Assembly: GCA_011605715.1 (NCBI GenBank)
Contig: JAAOZO010000025.1
Span: 1-20,863 of the forward strand
Direction: 5' to 3'
Source of the DNA: Nitrososphaerota archaeon
GTDB lineage: Archaea; Thermoproteota; EX4484-205; JAAOZO01
DNA length: 20,863 nucleotides
Positions 1 to 10,244 of the stretch are shown here, in pieces. The number at the start of each line of letters is the position of its first letter. Position 1 is the first letter of the stretch. The position numbers and the translations under genes were made by a program. Below the pieces are notes generated by a model, which searched no databases, was not told where the DNA came from, and saw only the letters and a list, made by a program, of their open reading frames with translations.

Positions 1-88
1 CCCGGAGCGACTTTCAGGACGTAACCCTTTTGAACGCTCGACCAACAGGTTATGAGCCTGCCGCTCTACCTGGCTAAGCTACGGGCCC
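1..88 (-). tRNA. tRNA-Met (CAT), elongator, 3' end cut by window edge, one intron
   Basis: Reads as a cloverleaf on the minus strand: acceptor GGGCCCG, D arm GCTT/GAGC, anticodon stem GCAGG/CCTGT around loop CTCATAA (anticodon at 52-54), T stem GAGCG/CGCTC. Only CGGG of the 3' acceptor strand is inside the window, so about three bases plus the discriminator are missing. The T loop is 25 bases instead of 7 because of an 18-base intron at 11-28. The anticodon stem lacks the three G-C pairs typical of initiator tRNA, so I call it the elongator. A TATA-like box at 116-125 sits about 30 bases upstream of the 5' end. Confidence 0.93.
11..28 (-). other. tRNA-Met T-loop intron (18 nt)
   Basis: Canonical BHB structure: outer helix GAGCG/CGCTC, central 4-bp helix TTCA/TGAA, 3-base bulges AAA and AGT, inner GG/CC. 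Cutting after the second base of each bulge gives the normal T loop TTCAAAT. Confidence 0.88.
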
Positions 89-115
89 TTTATCGTTACT
101 TAACGACGCACTCAG

Positions 116-125
116 ATTTAAATTT
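116..125 (-). promoter_or_regulatory. TATA box for tRNA-Met
   Basis: AATTTAAATC on the minus strand, centred about 26 bases before a start near 94, a few bases upstream of the mature 5' end at 88. Inferred from spacing. Confidence 0.5.
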
Positions 126-226
126 TTCTCGTGAGGTTGTGGCATTTTTGAAAAAATTGATTTTAGTTGTGCATAGAAAAAAGAGGAAGATGGACCGGGA
201 GGGATTCGAACCCTCGACCCCTCGCA

Positions 227-242
227 TTTTGTTCAAGTTGAG
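227..242 (-). other. tRNA-Ala anticodon-loop intron (16 nt, position 37/38)
   Basis: Outer helix CTCGC/GCGAG, central TTGG opposite ACAA (three of four pairs), bulges CGC and AAT, inner hairpin TCA-ACT-TGA. Cutting after the second bulge base gives the loop TTGGCGT. Confidence 0.8.
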
Positions 243-257
243 CGCCAAGCGAGTACT

Positions 258-272
258 TTTGGCTCTTTGGAT
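258..272 (-). other. tRNA-Ala D-arm intron (15 nt)
   Basis: Central helix TGGT/GCCA (one G-U), bulges AGA and AAA. Cutting after the second bulge base joins TGGTAG to AGTACTCGC and restores the D stem. A 17-base alternative using TTGG/CCAA is possible but would leave a tRNA two bases short. Confidence 0.68.
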
Positions 273-320
273 CTACCAACTGAGCTACCGGCCCACAAGT
301 ATTTCTGAACCTCTAGAGAC

Positions 321-330
321 TATTTTAAAT
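321..330 (-). promoter_or_regulatory. TATA box for tRNA-Ala
   Basis: ATTTAAAATA on the minus strand; spacing predicts a start near 300, just before the tRNA 5' end at 294. Confidence 0.5.
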
Positions 331-342
331 TTTTCCCTATAA

Positions 343-802
343 GAGCACATAAGGATAAGGTTTAGTTACTTCGAGACAAAAACATAAAATAAGTAAGCCT
401 CTAGTTCAGTTCCATTTAAAACAAAAATATTGAAAGGCAAAAGTTAAGATCACTTTGTAGCAAAATACGAATAAAAATGACTAACTTGAGACTTAAAGGT
501 CTATTGTTAACCTTTAAAATAACATTTTAATGAGATGGAGATTAGGCAACGTGAGCATAAATTAGCCTTGTTCTTGTTGCTTACTTAGAAGGAGGACGTG
601 ACTAAACATTTGTTTACGTAGAAGAACTGAAGATGCATACAAACAACTGTTAAAGTTGTTAATGCCTTTAGTTGATAGTCTCGCAAAAAATTTAAAAGTT
701 TAAAGATGGAATCTCTTCAATAAGATGTAAAATTTAGACATTTTATAAAATTTAGAACATCTACTTAGTAATCGTCTTGAACCAAAAGACTAATAAGTAA
801 AG
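343..802. other. AT-rich intergenic stretch, no supported gene
   Basis: No open frame of useful length and no tRNA or box C/D pattern that I could support. It holds a small hairpin (AACAACT/AGTTGTT, 642-660), a Shine-Dalgarno-like GGAGG near 591 followed by only a 7-codon frame, and an imperfect hairpin at 764-797 immediately 3' of tRNA-Pro. Confidence 0.5.
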
Positions 803-890
803 TGGGGGCGCCCGGATTTTCGTTGAAATTTCGAACCGGGGTCTTACGGGCCCGAGCCGTAGAGCCTAAACCAAGCTAGCCGACGCCCCC
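803..890 (-). tRNA. tRNA-Pro (CGG) with T-loop intron
   Basis: Minus strand. Acceptor GGGGGCG/CGCCCCC with discriminator A, anticodon stem TACGG/CCGTA with loop CTCGGGC (anticodon at 852-854), T stem CCCGG/CCGGG. The T loop is 20 bases because of a 13-base intron at 817-829; without it the tRNA is 75 bases. The upstream AT-rich block (about 905-925) contains TTTATTTATT, a plausible TATA region. Confidence 0.93.
817..829 (-). other. tRNA-Pro T-loop intron (13 nt)
   Basis: BHB: outer helix CCCGG/CCGGG, central TTCG/CGAA, bulges AAA and AAT, six-base terminal loop TTTCAA. Splicing after the second bulge base gives the canonical loop TTCGAAT. Same position (59/60) as the Met and Thr T-loop introns. 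Confidence 0.88.
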
Positions 891-950
891 TTCATCAAAA
901 TAATAAAAATAAAAAAATAAATAAACTTTTGTTAAAGTCGTTACTTAGAC

Positions 951-1616
951 TTACCAGTTGCTTCCTATAGTTGCAGAGGAAGCTTTTTCGTTTTCTTTCA
1001 GTGAGTCAAGATCAGGCTGAGCAAATGTGTTTTTGATTCTTTGCGCTGCAGCAATTGAGGCTTCTCTAAGTATTGATTGAACGTCTTCGTCTTTGACATA
1101 TTGTACTGTATTGTAACCTTCAGCGGCCCCAAACGAAAGAGCTACTTCGTCTAAAGACTCTGAAATTTTGTTGAGCTCCATAGAAACTTCCGGCATAACA
1201 CCTCTTAGTGATTCTGAAAGTGGCTTTAATATTGCAACTTCTGGAGAGGTTAACAAATCTTTAACATCCATTGTAACAAGTACGGTTTCGAGCCTCAAAG
1301 AAACTTTTTCAAGTGCAGCTATTGCAGTGGAAATTGTGCTTGCTATTTTTTTAACTTGTACCATTTCATTTGCATAAAGTACTGCCCAATCTTTGTTTTT
1401 CTCTGCTTGAGCTTTTACGACTTTATCAAAAAGCTGTTTGTTTTTGTACTCTAAGTTAGCTAAGCTTCTTTCCAGCTTTTCCTTTTGAATCCTAAGCTTA
1501 ACATTTATTTCCTGTATTTTCTGGCGATAATCTATTTTTTCAGCTATTGGTTCTATGGGCTTCTCTGGCTTTACCTTATTTCTACCAAATAGGAAGTCTA
1601 GCACCATTTTTCTCAT
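951..1616 (-). CDS. cdvB: ESCRT-III-like division protein CdvB, short paralog
   Basis: An ESCRT-III/Snf7-family protein of about 221 residues, predicted to form membrane-remodelling filaments at the division site. The N-terminal segment is basic and is followed by the long helical hairpin typical of the family (residues about 25-110, rich in alternating K/E/Q). Acidic helices follow, then a polar tail. It lacks the C-terminal winged helix present in the second CdvB paralog at 2849-3553. It is divergent from cdvC, whose MIT domain is expected to bind CdvB-type tails. I chose the ATG at 1616 because a TATA-like box around 1639-1648 predicts a start near 1619, giving an almost leaderless message. 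A GTG at 1625 in the same frame is the alternative. Confidence 0.85.
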   Translation of the reverse strand: MRKMVLDFLFGRNKVKPEKPIEPIAEKIDYRQKIQEINVKLRIQKEKLERSLANLEYKNKQLFDKVVKAQAEKNKDWAVLYANEMVQVKKIASTISTAIAALEKVSLRLETVLVTMDVKDLLTSPEVAILKPLSESLRGVMPEVSMELNKISESLDEVALSFGAAEGYNTVQYVKDEDVQSILREASIAAAQRIKNTFAQPDLDSLKENEKASSATIGSNW

Positions 1617-1670
1617 CTGCACCACTTAAACAAATATGAAATAATTAGTCTATCATTCTAAAGAAAAAGA

Positions 1671-1680
1671 CCAAATATAC
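1671..1680 (+). promoter_or_regulatory. TATA box for cdvC
   Basis: CCAAATATAC, about 27 bases before a predicted start near 1702. This implies a leaderless message beginning at or next to the ATG at 1704, and argues against the upstream TTG at 1689. Confidence 0.5.
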
Positions 1681-1703
1681 GAGTTAAATTGAGTATAAAC
1701 ACC

Positions 1704-2819
1704 ATGGCGGTTAATGAACTTGAAGATATAGCCAGCCAAAAAGCAAACTTAGCAGTCCAATACGACCTAGCAAATGACAAAGAGAAGGCAATTACAGAAT
1801 ACAAAAATGTGATTGAAATACTGGGGAGGCTGTGCAATCTTGTCGAAGAAGACACTTTAAGAAGGACCTATCTTGGATTAATTGAAAAATATAAAAGAAG
1901 AATCTCAGAACTTGAATCCCAAAAAGAACCAATAAAAGTAACAGTTGACGATGAAAGCAAAATTTCAGATATTATGAAACTTGAGAAGAAGAACATAAGC
2001 TGGGAAGAAGTTATAGGTTTAGAAAATGCAAAAAGAGCAATAAGAAGCGCTATAGAATACCCTGACAAAAGACCTGACTTGTACAAACTTGGGCCAAGCA
2101 AGTACGTTCTTCTTTATGGACCTCCAGGCTGTGGAAAAACTTACCTAGCAGCTGCAGTTGCGACATCAATAAATGCTGAGTTTTATGAAGTAAAAAATGT
2201 GTTCTCGCACTTTCTTGGAGAGTCCGAAAAGAACATTACAAGAATTTTTAACTATGCGAGAAGTAGAGCTAACAATGGAGCTAAGGTTGTGCTCTTTTTT
2301 GATGAAGTTGATAGCATAATAGGAAAAAACGTGCTAGAAGTTGGAGGAGAAAACAGAGTAAGAAGCCAACTTTCAGTAGAAATGGATGGTTTAGATAGCA
2401 AGGGCAAAAACAGTAAGATTTACGTAATCGCTGCAACAAACGAGCCATGGAACTTAGATGAACGATTTCTAAGGAGGTTTACGAAGAGAATATATGTTGG
2501 CCCACCAGGAGAACAAGATAGAGAAAAAATATTAAAGCTTTACGTGCAAAAAGCAGGCTTTAGGCTTTCACCTGATGTGAACTTTAGTTACTTAGCTAAA
2601 ATAACAGAGAACTATTCTGCAGATGACTTATACAACATTGTAAAAGATATAGAAAACACGCTTGCTGAAGAAGTTTTCCAAAAAACAGGCGGAAGAGGAG
2701 AAAGAAGGCACGTTATAATGCAGGATTTCTTTAAGGCAATAAACTCAAGAGCACCTTCAATAGACTCAAACAGCCTTAAAAAATACGAGGAGTGGAGGCA
2801 AAGGTTTGGAAGTGAATAG
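1704..2819 (+). CDS. cdvC: CdvC, Vps4-type AAA ATPase with MIT domain
   Basis: Disassembles and remodels ESCRT-III (CdvB) filaments during cell division. The first about 75 residues form the MIT-type three-helix region (NELEDIASQKANLAVQYDLA and on), followed by a linker and one AAA+ module. Visible motifs: Walker A GPPGCGKT (about 139-146), Walker B VLFFDEVD (about 196-203), sensor AATN (about 243-246), and the arginine-finger region RFLRRF (about 254-259). The C-terminus has the Vps4-like lid and final helix (SADDLYNIVKDIE). At 371 residues it matches the usual family length. It is divergent from one cdvB paralog and convergent, 29 bases apart, with the second. The ATG is preferred over a TTG 15 bases upstream because of the promoter spacing. 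Confidence 0.95.
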   Translation: MAVNELEDIASQKANLAVQYDLANDKEKAITEYKNVIEILGRLCNLVEEDTLRRTYLGLIEKYKRRISELESQKEPIKVTVDDESKISDIMKLEKKNISWEEVIGLENAKRAIRSAIEYPDKRPDLYKLGPSKYVLLYGPPGCGKTYLAAAVATSINAEFYEVKNVFSHFLGESEKNITRIFNYARSRANNGAKVVLFFDEVDSIIGKNVLEVGGENRVRSQLSVEMDGLDSKGKNSKIYVIAATNEPWNLDERFLRRFTKRIYVGPPGEQDREKILKLYVQKAGFRLSPDVNFSYLAKITENYSADDLYNIVKDIENTLAEEVFQKTGGRGERRHVIMQDFFKAINSRAPSIDSNSLKKYEEWRQRFGSE

Positions 2820-2848
2820 ACAAACACAAGCTACATGCTCTTGCCTCT

Positions 2849-3553
2849 TTAATAACCTTCAGATTCTTCTAAGACAATTCTTCCTTCTTTTTGTAGCTCC
2901 TTCAAAGCAGTCACTATCTCATCTCTTGAAGCTTTTAGCTCTTTTATTGCATCTTCCATGACAAACCGACCTCCCTTTGACTTTACATAATCGTACAGTT
3001 TATCTTTTAGAGATTTTTGTTCAACTGGAACTTCAGGATACATCTCTTGAATTTTTCTTGATGCACTTTCGGAAGCTATTCTAAGTATATTTTTTATTTC
3101 TTCATCTTGTCCAGTTCCTGAGGAAGTAGTTTCATTTATAGGCAGAACCAGTCCCTCAAGTGTCTTATCTATCTCGTTAAGTTCTGAAAGTTCCGGAGAA
3201 GTGAACTTTGCAATACCTTTAGCTTCCATTATGAGAGAATTCACAACTTTTATTTGTTCTGCTATCGGCTGAACTATAGAAATTATTTCAAGCCGAGTTT
3301 TTGCAATTTCCAGCAACATTTCAGTATAGAGGATTCTCTTCAATAAGAATTTTATGTGAGCAATTTCTAATGCATAATTTTTTGCTCTTGTTGCATCGCC
3401 ACTTGCTAGTAGTTCGCTGGTCATATTTTTAAGAGAATCGGCCCTTCTTGTTAAGTTCTGTTCCACTGCTTTTATTCTATGTATGATTATATCAAGATCA
3501 ACGATCTTCTTTCGAATCAGATAAGAATCATTTGAATTTGTATCCTGTTCCAT
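2849..3553 (-). CDS. cdvB: CdvB with C-terminal winged helix (ESCRT-III-like)
   Basis: Second ESCRT-III-family protein, about 234 residues. Helical core: residues about 10-150, with a basic first helix and acidic later helices. A proline-containing YPEVPVEQ segment follows, resembling the MIM2 motif that docks on the CdvC MIT domain. The last about 55 residues (KLYDYVKSKGGRFVMEDAI and on) read as a winged helix; in Sulfolobus this CdvB domain binds CdvA and so recruits CdvB to the membrane. The ATG at 3553 is preferred because AAGGTG lies 6-7 bases before it; a TTG at 3574 is possible. It sits downstream of the small coiled-coil gene at 3602-4036 on the same strand and may be cotranscribed with it. 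No PRC-barrel CdvA is visible in the window. Confidence 0.88.
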   Translation of the reverse strand: MEQDTNSNDSYLIRKKIVDLDIIIHRIKAVEQNLTRRADSLKNMTSELLASGDATRAKNYALEIAHIKFLLKRILYTEMLLEIAKTRLEIISIVQPIAEQIKVVNSLIMEAKGIAKFTSPELSELNEIDKTLEGLVLPINETTSSGTGQDEEIKNILRIASESASRKIQEMYPEVPVEQKSLKDKLYDYVKSKGGRFVMEDAIKELKASRDEIVTALKELQKEGRIVLEESEGY

Positions 3554-3601
3554 AATTGACACCTTACTATACAAAAGTCAAGTATAAGAACTTTAGCTCA
3601 T

Positions 3602-4036
3602 TCATGTTTCACTAACATCTTCTTGTTTTATTAAATCGTTATTTATAAGCTCGAGGTATCTTGCCTTTATTTCATAAAGTTTTTCTTTAATTTCATCAGA
3701 CGAAGGCAATTCCATTACTTCTTCGGCAGAGTAGCTAGGTGATGTACTTACCTTTAACTTTTCCTCTAGAAATCTAGAGTAAAACCTGTTAAAAAGATAG
3801 AGTTTATCTTTAAGTGCTTCTATTAGTTGCATATGTTTTTTTAGCGCTATTAGCTTAAGCTGTATTCTTCTTCTTAGAATTGCTTTTTCTATTGACTGCT
3901 TTAGTGACGTTATTTCTTCTACAACATCTTCGTTATTTTTTTTGCTTTTAACTACAGCTTCAAGCTCAATCTTAAGGCGATTTAACTTGTTTAACTCAAG
4001 CTCTATAGAGCTTTCATCCATGAAATCACGACTCAT
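3602..4036 (-). CDS. Small coiled-coil protein in the cdv cluster, possibly a divergent ESCRT-III-like or CdvA-like protein
   Basis: A protein of 144 residues that I do not recognise by a named family. It is nearly all helical and highly charged. Residues about 10-75 form a long heptad-rich pair of helices containing LRRRIQLKLIALKKH. A low-complexity hinge follows (STSPSYSAEE), then a last helix. The charge pattern and length of the first two helices resemble the ESCRT-III alpha1-alpha2 hairpin of the two CdvB proteins nearby. There is no PRC-barrel as in known CdvA, and no winged helix. It lies 48 bases upstream of the winged-helix cdvB start on the same strand, suggesting a role in the same division machine. 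A second ATG at 4021 could be the true start, as a TATA-like box around 4050-4058 would place transcription near 4030. Function is inferred from context only. Confidence 0.7.
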   Translation of the reverse strand: MSRDFMDESSIELELNKLNRLKIELEAVVKSKKNNEDVVEEITSLKQSIEKAILRRRIQLKLIALKKHMQLIEALKDKLYLFNRFYSRFLEEKLKVSTSPSYSAEEVMELPSSDEIKEKLYEIKARYLELINNDLIKQEDVSET

Positions 4037-4136
4037 TCTTAATTGGTGAGATTGTATAAGACTAGGTAATTAAACTTTAAGTCCACCAAAAAAATTATAT
4101 GTGGAAACTAAATTTTGTTTAAAGCCCCGGACGGGC

Positions 4137-4151
4137 TTTTCGCATTTGCGC
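4137..4151 (-). other. tRNA-Thr T-loop intron (15 nt)
   Basis: BHB: outer helix ACGGG/CCCGT, central TTCG/CGAA, bulges AAG and AAG. Spliced loop is TTCGAAG. Same position as the Met and Pro T-loop introns. Confidence 0.87.
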
Positions 4152-4183
4152 TTCGAACCCGTGACCTCTGCCTTACCAAGGCA

Positions 4184-4199
4184 TTGAGTGCAACTAGCT
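4184..4199 (-). other. tRNA-Thr D-arm intron (16 nt)
   Basis: BHB: central helix GAGT/ACTC, bulges AAA and AAT (or AA), inner GC/GC, outer GGTA/TGCC. Cutting after the second bulge base gives GAGT-AATGCC. Confidence 0.82.
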
Positions 4200-4250
4200 T
4201 TACTCTACCAGGCTGAGCTACCGGGGCTCCCGTACTTCTTTAAGAGGAGT

Positions 4251-4260
4251 GAATAAAAAG
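4251..4260 (-). promoter_or_regulatory. TATA box for tRNA-Thr
   Basis: CTTTTTATTC on the minus strand, centred about 26 bases before a start near 4230, three bases from the tRNA 5' end. Confidence 0.5.
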
Positions 4261-4296
4261 TTTACTTCGTTTACAACTGCCATAAAACATAAAAGT

Positions 4297-4605
4297 GCTT
4301 GGGTGTGCTGGCCGTAACTCCCTTTTTGTTTTAGGCGGAATCCGTCTAAGCGGCCTACCCGGTCATCCCATGGGTAGTCATCTGACCCGTTTGGCCTTGC
4401 TCCTCATGAGGCTGAGGTTTTCAACCCCTCTTTCACAATAGTCAGGACTTCTCCATGTCCATCATCCACATCCTGTGATAGGGGGAGTTTCTGTCTCGTA
4501 GCTAAGGGTCTCCCCTTGCGTCTTACGACGCCATGATACCCATGAGGAGAGGGAAGTTTCCTCAGGCCCTTTAGGCCCGAAGTCCGCCCACCAGCTCACC
4601 CAAGC
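4297..4605 (-). ncRNA. rnpB: RNase P RNA
   Basis: Catalytic RNA of RNase P, which removes tRNA 5' leaders. On the minus strand the conserved regions appear in order: GAGGAAACTTCCC (CR-I), GAGACAGAAAC (CR-II/III), GAGCAAGGCCAAA (CR-IV), CAGATGACTACCC, then ACGGATTCCGCCTAA (CR-V). The ends are fixed by helix P1: GCTTGGGTG then, after an A-A mismatch, GCTGG at the 5' end pairs with CCAGC-A-CACCCAAGC at the 3' end. The resulting length of about 309 bases is normal for archaea. A TATA-like box at 4631-4640 predicts a start within a few bases of the 5' end, so it appears to be its own transcription unit between the 23S gene and tRNA-Thr. Confidence 0.92.
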
Positions 4606-4630
4606 TGAAAATAGAAAAAAGAAAAACAAA

Positions 4631-4640
4631 CAAATAAATC
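4631..4640 (-). promoter_or_regulatory. TATA box for RNase P RNA
   Basis: GATTTATTTG on the minus strand; the usual 26-base spacing predicts a start near 4609, four bases before the P1 helix. Confidence 0.5.
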
Positions 4641-4666
4641 TTTTTCTTATAAAAATATACTTAGAA

Positions 4667-4697
4667 CACCGGCATAGGATACTCTATGTTTTCCCAG
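4667..4697 (-). other. 23S pre-rRNA processing stem, 3' strand (BHB half)
   Basis: Pairs with 7762-7792. On the transcript: inner helix CTGGGAAAA (4689-4697), central CATA (4685-4688), bulge GAG (4682-4684), outer helix TATCCTATGCCGGTG (4667-4681). This is a canonical bulge-helix-bulge for the splicing endonuclease. Confidence 0.85.
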
Positions 4698-4711
4698 CAA
4701 CCATGAGTCAA

Positions 4712-7747
<3,036 letters not shown>

Positions 7748-7761
7748 TTTCCCCACAGCTA

Positions 7762-7792
7762 CTGGGAAAATTACACATATCCTATGCCGGTG
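7762..7792 (-). other. 23S pre-rRNA processing stem, 5' strand (BHB half)
   Basis: On the transcript: outer helix CACCGGCATAGGATA (7778-7792), central TGTG (7774-7777) pairing CATA, bulge TAA (7771-7773), inner helix TTTTCCCAG (7762-7770). Confidence 0.85.
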
Positions 7793-7799
7793 CTCATCT

Positions 7800-7850
7800 C
7801 TTCTCACTTAAGAGAAGATTGCACCTTTCGCTCGAGACTTTCATCTCGAG
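7800..7850 (-). other. Two hairpins in the 16S-23S spacer
   Basis: Perfect inverted repeats 7800-7805/7812-7817 (CTTCTC/GAGAAG) and 7831-7837/7844-7850 (CTCGAGA/TCTCGAG). The spacer has no tRNA-Ala, unlike most Euryarchaeota, and these hairpins occupy most of it. Confidence 0.65.
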
Positions 7851-7861
7851 GTCATGAAGGC

Positions 7862-7892
7862 TGTAGTCGTCCAACCCTTGACCTGGTGTGCG
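7862..7892 (-). other. 16S pre-rRNA processing stem, 3' strand (BHB half)
   Basis: Pairs with 9452-9482. On the transcript: CGCACACCA (7884-7892), central GGTC (7880-7883), bulge AAG (7877-7879), outer helix GGTTGGACGACTACA (7862-7876). Confidence 0.85.
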
Positions 7893-7906
7893 ATCGCCCC
7901 CTTTCG

Positions 7907-9440
<1,534 letters not shown>

Positions 9441-9451
9441 TGGGAGACGAC

Positions 9452-9482
9452 CGCACACCAATTGATCGATTGGACGACTACA
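9452..9482 (-). other. 16S pre-rRNA processing stem, 5' strand (BHB half)
   Basis: On the transcript: outer helix TGTAGTCGTCCAATC (9468-9482), central GATC (9464-9467) pairing GGTC, bulge AAT (9461-9463), inner helix TGGTGTGCG (9452-9460). All positions pair, allowing two G-U. Confidence 0.85.
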
Positions 9483-9524
9483 TCAGACCAACATCATAGT
9501 AATTGGTCCTCATTCATACTTTAA

Positions 9525-9600
9525 CCGTAAGTGGAGGCCTCCCCTTCATGGTTGGGCTACCGCCCAAGTTCTGGGAGAACTCGCCGTCAACTTACGGCAC
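9525..9600 (-). ncRNA. Structured 5' leader of the rRNA transcript, or a separate small RNA
   Basis: On the minus strand an 8-bp closing helix CCGTAAGT/ACTTACGG (9590-9597 with 9525-9532) encloses two strong hairpins, GTTCT-CCC-AGAAC (9568-9580) and TTGGGC-GGTA-GCCCAA (9552-9567), plus the palindrome GGAGGCCTCC. The 5' edge at 9600 coincides with the start predicted from the TATA box at 9622-9629. There is no T-rich terminator before the 16S processing stem, so I favour a structured 5' external spacer. A second weak TATA-like TTAAAGTATG at 9514-9523 leaves open that the rRNA has its own later start. Confidence 0.6.
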
Positions 9601-9621
9601 TTCTTAGTACTTAAAGAGGGG

Positions 9622-9629
9622 AATATAAG
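9622..9629 (-). promoter_or_regulatory. TATA box, probable rRNA operon promoter
   Basis: CTTATATT on the minus strand, centred 26 bases before position 9600, where the structured leader begins. Confidence 0.6.
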
Positions 9630-9734
9630 GATTTTTCTTTTTAGTTGCTCTAGCTTTTCCTACAAAAAGGAGGAGAAAGCAAAGCATGATAAAAAAAGTT
9701 TTTATCTTTAACTTAGACTTGCGTTTTTGAAAGG

Positions 9735-10244
9735 ATGAAAATAAAAATATTTTCCTATTACCTTGCACAGGATGACCCAAAGAAATGCACAAGCAGAAAA
9801 CTAGCAAAATATGGAATGCTAAGAATAATAAAAAAGGTGCATCAAATACCGAAAAAAGCAATAGTTCTAAATCCTTTAGCAGAAAAGATACTTTCAGAGG
9901 AGGATACTAAACTAGTTTTAGCCCATGGCATTGTTGTTATCGACTCCTCATGGAAAAAAGGTTATGAAATATTTAGAAAAATCAAAAGAGGAGAACAGAG
10001 AAGACTTCCTACGCTAATAGCTGCAAATCCCGTGAACTACGGAAAACCGTTTGAACTATCTTCTGCTGAAGCTTTGGCTGCTACGCTTCTTTACCTTGAG
10101 TTCTCTGAAGAAGCTGTGAGGATTCTAAACAAATTTAAGTGGGGTGGTGAATTTGTAAAGTTAAATGCTGAGTTCTTCTCGAGCTACACCGACGTGAACT
10201 TATTGCTCACTAAGCTGCAAGTCTTCGCTTCTAAGTACGAGTAG
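9735..10244 (+). CDS. tsr3: Tsr3 homolog, 16S/18S rRNA aminocarboxypropyltransferase (DUF367)
   Basis: A SAM-dependent enzyme of the Tsr3 family, which transfers the aminocarboxypropyl group to a hypermodified uridine in small-subunit rRNA; archaeal homologs are known. The family landmarks are visible in order: the D-x-KKCTSRKLAKYG stretch (about residues 13-27), VLAHGIVVIDSSWKK (about 61-75), and RRLPTLIAANPVNYGKP followed by LSSAEALAATL (about 88-119), where the cofactor and substrate pocket forms. The length of 169 residues is normal. It is divergent from the rRNA promoter, next to the rRNA it would modify, and its 3' end overlaps dnaG (convergent) by 45 bases. An AT-rich TTTTTATC at about 9695-9703 may be its TATA box. 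Confidence 0.9.
   Translation: MKIKIFSYYLAQDDPKKCTSRKLAKYGMLRIIKKVHQIPKKAIVLNPLAEKILSEEDTKLVLAHGIVVIDSSWKKGYEIFRKIKRGEQRRLPTLIAANPVNYGKPFELSSAEALAATLLYLEFSEEAVRILNKFKWGGEFVKLNAEFFSSYTDVNLLLTKLQVFASKYE

Larger units (their letters stand above)
191..294 (-). tRNA. tRNA-Ala (GGC) with two introns
   Basis: Minus strand. Acceptor GGGCCGG pairs with CCGGTCC and contains the G3-U70 pair that is the alanine identity element. T arm GAGGG-TTCGAAT-CCCTC is intact. Anticodon stem CTCGC/GCGAG; anticodon GGC at 244-246. The gene is 104 bases; removing a 15-base D-arm intron (258-272) and a 16-base anticodon-loop intron (227-242) leaves a 73-base tRNA. After splicing the D stem is GCTC/GAGT with one G-U pair. 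A TATA-like box at 321-330 lies about 30 bases upstream. Confidence 0.93.
4123..4227 (-). tRNA. tRNA-Thr (GGT) with two introns
   Basis: Minus strand. Acceptor GCCCCGG/CCGGGGC with discriminator T, D stem GCTC/GAGT, anticodon loop TTGGTAA (anticodon at 4175-4177), anticodon stem ATGCC/GGCAG with one end mismatch, T stem ACGGG/CCCGT. The gene is 105 bases; removing a 16-base D-arm intron and a 15-base T-loop intron leaves 74. It is the last gene of the minus-strand RNA island that begins with the rRNA operon, but has its own TATA-like box at 4251-4260. Confidence 0.92.

Noticed and set aside
1..88. Initiator tRNA-Met
   Set aside because: The anticodon stem lacks the three consecutive G-C pairs and the acceptor lacks the usual initiator start, so it is elongator tRNA-Met.
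52..342. Plus-strand 96-codon frame at the window start
   Set aside because: It runs antisense through the tRNA-Met and tRNA-Ala genes.
3602..4036. Canonical CdvA
   Set aside because: No beta-rich PRC-barrel is present at the N-terminus; the protein is helical throughout.
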